Made by a program: the position numbers and the translations under genes
The notes under the pieces: model-generated
The model's input: only the letters and a program-made list of their open reading frames with translations
Databases searched by the model: none
What the model was told of the DNA's origin: nothing
Shown: positions 1 through 6,229 of the stretch, piece after piece
Numbering within the stretch: the first letter of the stretch is position 1
Layout of the letters: each line of letters begins with the position of its first letter
Assembly (NCBI GenBank): GCA_903957405.1
Contig: CAJBPC010000427.1
Span: 1-6,229 of the forward strand
Origin: an uncultured bacterium
GTDB taxonomy: Bacteria; Bacteroidota; Bacteroidia; Chitinophagales; Chitinophagaceae
Direction of reading: 5' to 3'
DNA: 6,229 bases

Positions 1-1228
1 CGACAGGGTATGGTGTTTCCATCAGATCCCCGACCCTTGCATGGCGGATCTCGGGGTTGCTGAATACTTTTTGGAATAGTCCAACTTCGCTGATGGCTCC
101 GACAAGCATCTCCCCATTGAAAACGGGTATGTGCTCGATGTCATATTTCTTCATCATCTCCACCGCCTTTGACACGGTATCTTCCGTGCGCAAGACAACA
201 AGCTTTTGCTTCGGGCCTCTGCCGCTGACGACGTCCCTGAATGTTTTCACTTCAAGGAACCCGCGTTCCATCATCCATTGGTCGTTGTAGATCTTTCCCA
301 CATACCGGCTTCCGTGATCATGAAAAACGCATACGACCACATCGTCTTTCTTAAGGCGAGACTTCAGTTGCATCATCCCCTGCAGGCAGCTGCCTGCACT
401 GTATCCGCAGAAGAGTCCCTCCTCCTTGGCTATGCGGCGTGCCATGATGGCTCCGTCCCTGTCTGTCACCTGCTCAAAATGGTCAATGACCGACATGTCA
501 TAGTTCTCCGGTACAAAGTCCTCTCCGAAGCCTTCTGAGATATACGGATGCACTTCGGTCATGTCGATCTCACCTGTCCTGAAGTATTTCGTCAACAGCG
601 ATCCGTAGACATCTATCGCCCAGATCTGTATGTCCGGATTCATCTCCTTCAGGAATTGCGCCGTGCCTGTCACGGTGCCGCCAGTGCCTGCCGTGCAAAC
701 GAAATGCGTGATCTTTCCGTCTGTTTGCCGCCATATCTCCGGACCGGTCGTTTCGTAGTGAGCCAGTCTGTTCGCCGGATTGTCATATTGATTGGAGTGG
801 AATGAATTGGGGATCTCCCTTGCAAGCCGCCTGGCGACGGAGTAATAGCTGCCCGGATCATCCGGTTCCACGTTCGTGGGGCAAACGATCACTTCGGCTC
901 CCATCGCCTTCAGGATGTCGATCTTCTCCTTCGACTGCTTGTCGGTTGTCGTGAATATGCACTTGTAGCCTTTGACGATGGCCGCCAGTGCCAATCCCAT
1001 GCCCGTATTGCCTGAAGTACATTCTATGATGGTCCCTCCGGGCTTTAGCTTGCCTTCGCGTTCGGCCACTTCCACCATCTTCAATGCCATCCTGTCCTTT
1101 ATGGAGTTCCCCGGATTGAAATAGTCGACTTTCGCGAGCACTTCGCAGGGGAGTTCCTTTGTGATGCGGTTCAGGCGAATAAGGGGTGTGTTCCCGATTG
1201 TCTCCAGTATGTTGTTTTTGACGTCCAT
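1..1228 (-). CDS. Cystathionine beta-synthase-like PLP enzyme with C-terminal CBS region (3' end cut by window)
   Basis: This PLP-dependent beta-replacement enzyme of the cysteine synthase/cystathionine beta-synthase family probably condenses serine or an activated serine with homocysteine or sulfide in the cytoplasm. 409 codons are present; the stop lies beyond the left edge. Seen: the PLP lysine K44 in NSIKDR, the substrate loop TSGNTG (71-76), the phosphate-binding loop GTGGT (181-185), EGFGEDF (232-238), which aligns with EGIGYDF of true CBS enzymes, and SAGS (277-280), whose serine contacts the PLP ring nitrogen. Residues about 335-388 form one CBS motif (EHIPVFNGEMLVGAIS), and a second starts near 396 and is cut off, so a regulatory CBS pair is likely. 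There is no N-terminal heme region like that of the human enzyme. The start at 1228 is the only ATG that gives the family's usual N-terminus (NILETIGNTPL). No Shine-Dalgarno is present. It is the last visible gene of a probable valS operon. The family is certain; the choice between CBS and O-acetylserine sulfhydrylase activity is not. Confidence 0.93.
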   Translation of the reverse strand, partial: MDVKNNILETIGNTPLIRLNRITKELPCEVLAKVDYFNPGNSIKDRMALKMVEVAEREGKLKPGGTIIECTSGNTGMGLALAAIVKGYKCIFTTTDKQSKEKIDILKAMGAEVIVCPTNVEPDDPGSYYSVARRLAREIPNSFHSNQYDNPANRLAHYETTGPEIWRQTDGKITHFVCTAGTGGTVTGTAQFLKEMNPDIQIWAIDVYGSLLTKYFRTGEIDMTEVHPYISEGFGEDFVPENYDMSVIDHFEQVTDRDGAIMARRIAKEEGLFCGYSAGSCLQGMMQLKSRLKKDDVVVCVFHDHGSRYVGKIYNDQWMMERGFLEVKTFRDVVSGRGPKQKLVVLRTEDTVSKAVEMMKKYDIEHIPVFNGEMLVGAISEVGLFQKVFSNPEIRHARVGDLMETPYPV

Positions 1229-1290
1229 TTGAATGTTGTTTGGTGGTGTTTTCGTTTTTATTTCGTGTAAGCGTTACCGTTATGATGTCC

Positions 1291-1740
1291 CTATTCGATG
1301 ATGATCTTCAGCTCGGGGGCGAAGCGGGTCTTACCGTTTTTCGAGCGCACGGCCACCTGGCTGATCCTGAGTTCATCGCCCTTTTTCACATTGTCGCGTA
1401 TGCTGTTCCGCCATATCTCTGTGAGCCGGTCCGTGTCGTTGAAGTCCATGGCCCTGAGTTCGCGTTTGGTGATGCTGACCGCCGTCTCCGCATCCTCGAA
1501 TTCGCTGTCGAAGAAATACAAGAGGCGAAACCTGACGACGGGGTATCTGCCGCCTTTTTCATCCACGGCCTGCAACGCGCTGTCGAGGTGTTGTTTCAGC
1601 TGCTCGACCGAAGCCTTTCCGCTTTTGAGTCCTCCCAGTGCGACTGTCAGTTTGGGGACCGCCTGCGTCGGATTTTGTTGCTGGGCATCGGCAGAAAACG
1701 ACAACCATGCGAGCATCATGGAAAGAAAGAGGTGTCTCAT
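1291..1740 (-). CDS. Small exported protein, possible GldM C-terminal-like domain
   Basis: The 149-residue protein has a typical Sec signal peptide: basic start (MRH), hydrophobic stretch at residues 4-16, and probable cleavage after ADA at 17-19, leaving a mature N-terminus of QQQ. No lipobox cysteine is present, so it is probably periplasmic or surface-exposed rather than a lipoprotein. The mature part is mixed alpha/beta with a helix near 43-60 and alternating strands at 67-77, 124-133 and 142-149. The end (about 105-149: IRDNVKKGDELRI, then VRSKNGKTRF and a terminal KIIIE strand) recalls the last domain of GldM/PorM, which ends with a similar 'GD.v.f..i.v.g.dG..r.l..i...I' pattern. That resemblance is from memory and weak, so the function is unknown. 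The gene lies 44 bases after valS and 62 bases before the CBS-like gene on the same strand, suggesting cotranscription. Plus-strand reading frames over it lack any such features. Confidence 0.8.
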   Translation of the reverse strand: MRHLFLSMMLAWLSFSADAQQQNPTQAVPKLTVALGGLKSGKASVEQLKQHLDSALQAVDEKGGRYPVVRFRLLYFFDSEFEDAETAVSITKRELRAMDFNDTDRLTEIWRNSIRDNVKKGDELRISQVAVRSKNGKTRFAPELKIIIE

Positions 1741-1784
1741 GTCTTGAAATTAAGCCGAAAAGCCCATCCCTGCATCCATCCGGA

Positions 1785-4463
1785 CTATTTGAGGCTTGTT
1801 AAACTTTCTGTCAGTGTCTGGATCTTCGCTTCTGCATCGGCCTTTTTTCTGCGTTCCATGTCGACGATTTCCGGTTTCGCATGTTGCACGAAACGTTCGT
1901 TGGCGAGTTTGCGTTCCACGGATTCAAGGAATCCTTTCAGGTATTCCAGTTCCCTTTCCATGTCAGCGATCTGTTCACCGGTATCCTGTTCCTGTTCTGT
2001 GAGGATGTAGAAGCGGTCCTTGCCGATCACCACGGTCATTCCCCCGGTCATGGCATCATCGGTGAACGTGAAAGATTCGGCATTGACCTGACGGCAAAGG
2101 ATATCCGAAATGGTGGCGTATGTTTTTTTGTCATCTGTCTGGCAAGCCAGCCGCACCGCCTCGCGGGGTTTGAGCTTCGCCTTGTTGCGTGCATCACGGA
2201 TGCCGGAGATGGCGGATTTCAGCATTTCGCCTTCGGCGAGGAGCGAGGCTCCCGTCATGTTGCATCGCGGGTCGTTGAATTCCGTTTCCGTGGAGGGTTG
2301 CGCTATGCAGATGTCATCTCCTGAGGCACGATGCCGAAGCTGTTGGTAGACTTCCTCGGTCAGGAACGGCATGAAGGGATGCAGCATTTCCATCAGCGAT
2401 TCGAAGTACTCAATGACGGAGGAGAGGTGATGATTATAGATGGGTTGTTCCGGTGCCGGTTTGATCCATTCCAGGTACCAGCTGCAGAAGTCGTCCCATA
2501 TGAGGGAGTAGATCGTCTTGAGTGCTTCGCTAAGACGGTACTGATCCATCAGCTTGTTGACTTCAGCCCTCACTTCACCGAGCCGGGCCCTGAACCAGAA
2601 GTTCGGCCAGTTCTTTGCAAGAAAAGTCGACTCGTCGAGGTCATACTCCATTACTCCGCGTTGCTTCCACATATCAACCAGTCGGAGGGCATTCCAGATC
2701 TTATTGATGAAGTTTCGGCCTTGTTCGTTCGTTGATTTGTCCCACAGCAGGTCGTTGCCTGCGGGAGAGGAGATCAGGATGCCGAATCGAACGGCATCCG
2801 CGCCGATATCATCGATCATTTCCAGGAGATCTGGAGAGTTGCCGAGCTGTTTGCTCATCTTGCGTCCCTGCTTGTCGCGCACGATGCCGGTGAAGTAGAC
2901 TTCACTGAAGGGTTTTTGACCCATGTATTCATAGCCTGCCATGATCATCCTTGCGACCCAGAAGAATATGATCTCCGGCGCGGTGACGAGTGTATGGGTG
3001 GGGTAGTAGTACTGCACTTCTTTGTTGCCGGGCTCGGATATGCCCTTGAACACTTCGAATGGCCACAGCCATGAGGAGAACCATGTGTCCAGGCAGTCTT
3101 CGTCCTGCTTCAGCTGCGGGTTTTCCACGCCATGGGCGTCCCTGAATTTCACGATGGCTTCCGCTTCGTCCATTGCAACGACAAATCGGCCTTCATCATC
3201 ATACCATGCCGGTATCCGATGACCCCACCAAAGCTGCCTGCTGATGCACCAGTCCTTGATATTCTCCATCCAGTGACGGTAGAGGTTCTTGTATTTTGCG
3301 GGGTGGAAGCGGATCTCTTCGTCTTCCACGGCGCTCAAAGCGCGGCCGTGGATTTTTTTCATGTCCACCCACCATTGCAGGGAGAGCCTCGGCTCCACGA
3401 CGACGTCGGTGCGTTCCGAGAAGCCCACCTGATTCGTGTATTCCTCCGTCTTCACCAGGAAGCCTTTCGTTTCCAGCTCCGCGACGATCTGTTTTCGGGC
3501 TTCGAATCGGTCGAGACCCACGAAAAGGGTCGCAGTTTCGCTCAGGGTCCCGTCATCGTTGAGGATATCTATCACCTCGAGTCCGTGTTTCTGACCGAGT
3601 TGGTAGTCGTTCATGTCGTGTGCGGGTGTGATCTTCAACGCCCCGGTGCCGAAATCGATCGCGACGTAATCGTCTGCGATGATCGGGATGCGGCGTCCGA
3701 TCAGCGGCACAATGGCATTGCGGCCCACGAGGTGCTTGTACCGCTCATCATCGGGATGCACAGCGATGGCCGCATCGCCGAGGATCGTTTCAGGGCGGAC
3801 GGTGGCGATGGTGATGGATTCAGTGTCTGAAATCGATCCGTCAGCAGCTTCCAGCTGATACCGCAAATGGTAGAGTTTCGACTGCACTTCTCGGAAGATC
3901 ACTTCCTCATCACTCAGTGCCGTTTTCGCCCTAGGGTCCCAATTGATCATCCGTTTTTTGCGGTAGATATGGCCTTTTTCATAGAGGTCGTTGAACACGC
4001 GTATCACCGACTTGTAATAGTCGGGGTCCATGGTGAAGGAAGTTCGGTCCCAGTCAAGGCTGCAGCCCAGCTTGCGCAGCTGGCTGAGGATGATGCCGCC
4101 GTATTTTTCCTTCCATTCCCATGCATATGCCAGGAATTCCTCCCGCGACAGCGATGCTTTTTGTATGCCGCGTTCCCGCAGCATCTGCACCACTTTGGCC
4201 TCTGTGGCGATGGAAGCATGGTCCGTGCCGGGCACCCAGCATGCGTTGTAGCCCTTCATGCGGGCCCTGCGCACAAGGATATCCTGGATCGTATTGTTGA
4301 GGCAGTGCCCCATGTGCAGGATGCCTGTCACGTTCGGAGGCGGGATGACGACCGTGTATGGTTCGCGATCATCCGGGGTGCTTTTGAAATGCCCGGATTC
4401 GATCCAGTGATCGTACCATCTTTCCTCTGCTTCCTTGAAATTGAAAGTCTTGCTCAGTTCCAT
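1785..4463 (-). CDS. valS: Valyl-tRNA synthetase
   Basis: This cytoplasmic class Ia aminoacyl-tRNA synthetase charges tRNA-Val with valine and edits mischarged threonine. The 892 residues are a full-length family member. Seen: the HIGH signature as HMGH (50-53) after PPPNVTG, the CP1 editing domain at about 200-350 with TVRPETILGD (221-230), the WCISRQLWWGHRIPAW block (405-420), DTWFSSWLWPFE (459-470), the FFWVARM motif (500-506), the KMSKS signature as KMSKQ (535-539) followed by LGNSPD, an anticodon-binding helical domain at about 620-770, and the C-terminal coiled-coil tRNA-binding arm at about 828-892. All key motifs are intact. An in-frame ATG at 4508 would add 15 residues, but that stretch overlaps a strong -7 promoter element. 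I therefore chose the ATG at 4463, which gives MELSKTFNF, the expected N-terminus. It is the first gene of the minus-strand block and ends 44 bases before the exported-protein gene. Confidence 0.98.
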   Translation of the reverse strand: MELSKTFNFKEAEERWYDHWIESGHFKSTPDDREPYTVVIPPPNVTGILHMGHCLNNTIQDILVRRARMKGYNACWVPGTDHASIATEAKVVQMLRERGIQKASLSREEFLAYAWEWKEKYGGIILSQLRKLGCSLDWDRTSFTMDPDYYKSVIRVFNDLYEKGHIYRKKRMINWDPRAKTALSDEEVIFREVQSKLYHLRYQLEAADGSISDTESITIATVRPETILGDAAIAVHPDDERYKHLVGRNAIVPLIGRRIPIIADDYVAIDFGTGALKITPAHDMNDYQLGQKHGLEVIDILNDDGTLSETATLFVGLDRFEARKQIVAELETKGFLVKTEEYTNQVGFSERTDVVVEPRLSLQWWVDMKKIHGRALSAVEDEEIRFHPAKYKNLYRHWMENIKDWCISRQLWWGHRIPAWYDDEGRFVVAMDEAEAIVKFRDAHGVENPQLKQDEDCLDTWFSSWLWPFEVFKGISEPGNKEVQYYYPTHTLVTAPEIIFFWVARMIMAGYEYMGQKPFSEVYFTGIVRDKQGRKMSKQLGNSPDLLEMIDDIGADAVRFGILISSPAGNDLLWDKSTNEQGRNFINKIWNALRLVDMWKQRGVMEYDLDESTFLAKNWPNFWFRARLGEVRAEVNKLMDQYRLSEALKTIYSLIWDDFCSWYLEWIKPAPEQPIYNHHLSSVIEYFESLMEMLHPFMPFLTEEVYQQLRHRASGDDICIAQPSTETEFNDPRCNMTGASLLAEGEMLKSAISGIRDARNKAKLKPREAVRLACQTDDKKTYATISDILCRQVNAESFTFTDDAMTGGMTVVIGKDRFYILTEQEQDTGEQIADMERELEYLKGFLESVERKLANERFVQHAKPEIVDMERRKKADAEAKIQTLTESLTSLK

Positions 4464-4488
4464 ACAATTATCGCTCGTTTTGGGAGGG

Positions 4489-4496
4489 CAAAGGTA
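4489..4496 (-). promoter_or_regulatory. valS promoter, Bacteroidota -7 element
   Basis: Read on the minus strand, these bases are TACCTTTG, an exact match to the Bacteroidota housekeeping -7 consensus TAnnTTTG, followed by C as is common. It sits 25 bases upstream of the valS ATG, predicting a transcript start near 4483 and an A-rich leader of about 20 bases without Shine-Dalgarno. The -33 element (TTTG) is not well placed: the nearest TTTG, at 4526-4523, is 26 bases away, more than the usual 17-23. Confidence 0.6.
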
Positions 4497-4559
4497 AGCA
4501 TTCCGCAACGTGCCTGCACCGTCAAATCCCTCTGTTTGTACACAAAAATCGGAGTGTTC

Positions 4560-4569
4560 ATGACGTCAT
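4560..4569. promoter_or_regulatory. Perfect 10-base palindrome, candidate operator
   Basis: ATGACGTCAT is a perfect inverted repeat with no spacer, in the divergent region between valS and the eRF1-like gene. It lies about 64 bases upstream of the valS -7 element and about 30 bases upstream of the weak promoter of the plus-strand gene. A dimeric regulator could bind it, but nothing shows which one, and a 10-base palindrome can occur by chance. It also includes an upstream in-frame ATG that I do not think is used. Confidence 0.2.
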
Positions 4570-4598
4570 TGCAAGCCGGACATGATGGAAGTCAGTCT

Positions 4599-4626
4599 TT
4601 TGTGGGAATCGGCCTTCGTAGCTTCA
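4599..4626 (+). promoter_or_regulatory. Weak candidate promoter for the eRF1-like gene
   Basis: TTTG at 4599-4602 and TAGCTTCA at 4619-4626 resemble the Bacteroidota -33 and -7 elements, the latter matching TAnnTT but not the final TG. The spacer is 16 bases, slightly short. The predicted start near 4632 would leave a leader of about 33 bases that ends in an A-rich stretch (TAAATAAAAACGAT) directly before the ATG. This is the best candidate I could find but it is below consensus. Confidence 0.25.
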
Positions 4627-4664
4627 TGCAACGCCTACAATCAGGCTTTTTAAATAAAAACGAT

Positions 4665-5093
4665 ATGAAAAAGACAACGAACCTGAACCGCTACGGAATA
4701 TGGATCGACCACAAGCAGGCAACCATCATGTGTGTGGACGGAGAAGGCAATCTGAGCTCGAGGACGATCAAGTCCGGCATCCGGACGATGAATCGATTCG
4801 ATGGTGAAACGACCAGCAAGACAGGTTTGTTCCGGCACACGCTGAATCGTGAAACACATGACCAGAACAGAATGAATCAGGAGTTTAAGAAATTTCTAAA
4901 AGAGGTCGTGATGAATCTGGAGCACGTGAATGGCATCCTGATACTGGGACCCGGTGACGGAAGGCATGAACTGCTGAATGAGATCCAGAAGCAGAAAAGC
5001 CTTGAATCCGTGTGGATAGAAAACAAACCGGCTGACAAGATGAAAGTGACGGAAATGAAGGTCGTGGTCAAGGAACATTTTGGGATTTCTTGA
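4665..5093 (+). CDS. Bacterial eRF1-like (baeRF-type) single-domain protein
   Basis: The 142-residue protein is predicted cytoplasmic, with no signal peptide or membrane segment. Its layout follows the middle domain of eRF1/Pelota-type release factors: an N-terminal strand with an acidic turn (YGIWIDHKQATIM, 10-22), a charged linker with the segment TGLFRHTLNRE (53-63) where release factors carry GGQ and basic residues, a helix at 70-87 (NQEFKKFLKEVV), the strand and loop GILILGPGDGRHELLNEI (90-107), and a C-terminal DKM (124-126) followed by the helix KVVVKEHF. Small Bacteroidota and proteobacterial proteins with the same order are usually annotated hypothetical or 'translational machinery protein'. 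No GGQ is present, so peptide release is not expected; ribosome binding is inference. I chose ATG 4665 because the conserved part begins nine residues later. In-frame ATGs at 4560 and 4626 would add non-conserved sequence. It stands 74 bases before the nuclease gene on the same strand. Confidence 0.8.
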   Translation: MKKTTNLNRYGIWIDHKQATIMCVDGEGNLSSRTIKSGIRTMNRFDGETTSKTGLFRHTLNRETHDQNRMNQEFKKFLKEVVMNLEHVNGILILGPGDGRHELLNEIQKQKSLESVWIENKPADKMKVTEMKVVVKEHFGIS

Positions 5094-5155
5094 GCCTCGC
5101 CGCGGTTGAACCTCAGAACTTTTCTTCGATCGGTCGGGTATATGCGCCGATGGCG

Positions 5156-5163
5156 TAAATTTA
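5156..5163 (+). promoter_or_regulatory. Weak candidate -7 element for the fusion nuclease gene
   Basis: TAAATTTA matches TAnnTTTG at seven of eight positions. It ends four bases before the ATG at 5168, so if used the transcript would be nearly leaderless. No good -33 TTTG is seen at the right distance, and transcription from the preceding gene is an alternative. Confidence 0.2.
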
Positions 5164-5167
5164 ACCC

Positions 5168-6229
5168 ATGTACGCTATTGTGGATATTGAGACGACGGGA
5201 GGGCATGCTGCGTCAAATGGCATCACGGAGATTGCAGTGATATTGCATGATGGGCATGTCATCGAAGGGAGTTACCACACGCTTGTCAATCCGGGCTACA
5301 GCATTCCCAAATACATCTCTGCGTTGACGGGCATTACCGATGCAATGGTGGCTGACGCCCCTTCTTTCAGTGATATCGCTGAAAAGGTCCAGCGTTTGTT
5401 GGATGGTCGGATTTTCGTGGCACATAATGTCAACTTTGATTTTTCATTCATCCGGCATCATCTGTCGGCATCCGGCTTTGATTTCACCGCGAAGAAAGTG
5501 TGTACGGTTCGCTTGAGTAGAAAGGTTTTCAAGGGATTGCCGAGTTACAGTCTCGGCAAGCTCTGCCGGTCGCTGGAGATCGAGGTGGAGCATCGTCACC
5601 GGGCGATGGGTGATGCCCAGGCGACCGTCAGGCTTTTTGAGAAGCTTCTCGCCGGAGATGCGGAGGGTCATTTGCAGCAGATGCTGAAGATGGGAAGCCG
5701 TGAGGGATATCTGCCTATTCATCTGGATGCTTCTCAGATCGACGGTCTGCCATCCGCAGCGGGCATCTATTATTTCCATGACGCCAAGGACAAGGTGATC
5801 TATGTGGGGAAGGCGATCGATCTCAAGAAGCGTGTCGTCAGTCATTTTTCCGGCAATGGCACCACACGCAGGCGGCAGGAATTCCTCCGCAAGATCAACC
5901 GCATCTCATTCCAGGAATGCGGCTCCGCTTTGGTGGCGAGTCTGATGGAAAGCATTGAAATCAAAAGGCTTTGGCCCGTCTACAACCAAAGTCAAAAAAA
6001 TCGGGAGTACAGTTTCGGCATCTACCCGTATGAAGACCAGCGGGGAGTCATTCGTTTGGGATTGGAATACAAGCGCAAGTATCTCCAGCCGGTCGTCACG
6101 ATACCCACCATTACCGAGGGACATACCGTCTTGAGGAATCTCCTGCGTGAATTCAATCTCTGTCCGAAGCACTGCACCCTGCAGCGCGGCAACGACCGCT
6201 GCATCGGTGTCTTGGAACACTACTGCAAG
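5168..6229 (+). CDS. DEDDh exonuclease fused to UvrC/Cho-type GIY-YIG endonuclease (3' end cut by window)
   Basis: 354 codons are present and the frame is open at the right edge; relatives as I remember them are about 450-460 residues, so roughly 100 are missing. Residues 1-165 are a DnaQ-type 3'-5' exonuclease with all five DEDDh residues: D6 and E8 in VDIETTG, D91 in NFDF, and H144 and D149 in HRAMGD. Residues about 193-275 are a GIY-YIG nuclease of the UvrC N-terminal type: GIY (199-201), YVGK (212-215), R222, and catalytic E261 in MESIEIKRL. A cysteine cluster follows (C332, C336, C345, C353). It is not the replicative epsilon subunit, which lacks GIY-YIG. The likely role is DNA repair, with the GIY-YIG half incising and the exonuclease half trimming; the division of labour is inference. 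The start gives MYAIVDIETTG, the usual N-terminus. The gene follows the eRF1-like gene by 74 bases and has no Shine-Dalgarno. Confidence 0.93.
   Translation, partial: MYAIVDIETTGGHAASNGITEIAVILHDGHVIEGSYHTLVNPGYSIPKYISALTGITDAMVADAPSFSDIAEKVQRLLDGRIFVAHNVNFDFSFIRHHLSASGFDFTAKKVCTVRLSRKVFKGLPSYSLGKLCRSLEIEVEHRHRAMGDAQATVRLFEKLLAGDAEGHLQQMLKMGSREGYLPIHLDASQIDGLPSAAGIYYFHDAKDKVIYVGKAIDLKKRVVSHFSGNGTTRRRQEFLRKINRISFQECGSALVASLMESIEIKRLWPVYNQSQKNREYSFGIYPYEDQRGVIRLGLEYKRKYLQPVVTIPTITEGHTVLRNLLREFNLCPKHCTLQRGNDRCIGVLEHYCK

Noticed and set aside
206..805. Plus-strand reading frames of 110 and 85 residues
   Set aside because: They are antisense shadows of the CBS-like gene, which is open from 1228 to the left edge with all its motifs.
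1267..1277. Inverted repeat GTAA-GCG-TTAC between the exported-protein gene and the CBS-like gene
   Set aside because: Four-base arms with a three-base loop are too weak for a terminator, no T-run follows, and such repeats are common by chance.
1240..2010. 256-residue plus-strand reading frame
   Set aside because: It spans the exported-protein gene, an intergenic gap and the valS 3' end in antisense; its sequence has no family signature, whereas the minus strand has a signal peptide and a fitting gene order.
3132..3830. 232-residue plus-strand reading frame
   Set aside because: It is wholly antisense to the valS editing and catalytic regions, whose motifs are intact, and its own product shows no recognisable domain.
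3867..4664. Long upstream extension of the eRF1-like frame, giving a 408-residue reading frame
   Set aside because: Nearly all of the extra part is antisense to valS, it has no domain or conserved start, and the family's conserved sequence begins just after ATG 4665.
5094..5130. Possible terminator after the eRF1-like gene (GGTTGAACC followed by TTTTC)
   Set aside because: The arms are four bases around a single base, which cannot form a hairpin, and the T-run is short and offset.
5444..6220. Minus-strand reading frames of 133 and 104 residues
   Set aside because: They are antisense to the fusion nuclease, whose catalytic motifs are all in the plus-strand frame.

Overview
The window looks like chromosomal DNA of a member of the Bacteroidota with moderate GC content. 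Four things point that way. The cystathionine beta-synthase-like enzyme, the valyl-tRNA synthetase and the exonuclease/GIY-YIG fusion all read like the Bacteroidota versions of these families. None of the five genes has a clear Shine-Dalgarno sequence, and their leaders are A-rich. A good match to the Bacteroidota -7 promoter element (TAnnTTTG) lies just upstream of valS. The genus cannot be assigned from this window.

The layout is two divergent blocks. The left block is on the minus strand and, in transcription order, holds valS (valyl-tRNA synthetase, 4463 to 1785), a small exported protein (1740 to 1291) and a PLP-dependent cystathionine beta-synthase-like enzyme with a C-terminal CBS regulatory region (1228 to the left edge, where it is cut off). 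The gaps are 44 and 62 bases and show no terminator, so this is a plausible operon. A divergent intergenic region of about 200 bases (4464 to 4664) carries the valS promoter, a perfect 10-base palindrome and a weak promoter for the other direction.

The right block is on the plus strand. It holds a 142-residue protein that resembles the middle domain of eRF1-type release factors (bacterial eRF1-like, 'baeRF'), then a gene cut by the right edge that fuses a DEDDh (DnaQ-type) exonuclease to a UvrC/Cho-type GIY-YIG endonuclease and a cysteine cluster.

The genes do not form one obvious pathway. valS is translation housekeeping, the CBS-like enzyme is sulfur amino-acid metabolism, the fusion nuclease is DNA repair, and the eRF1-like protein may act at the ribosome. 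The points most worth a second look are the likely Fe-S-type cysteine cluster in the fusion nuclease, the stand-alone eRF1-like domain without GGQ, and the exported protein whose C-terminal half resembles the C-terminal domain of the gliding/type IX secretion protein GldM. I saw no RNA genes, CRISPR arrays, mobile elements or long repeats, and no convincing new multi-gene system.
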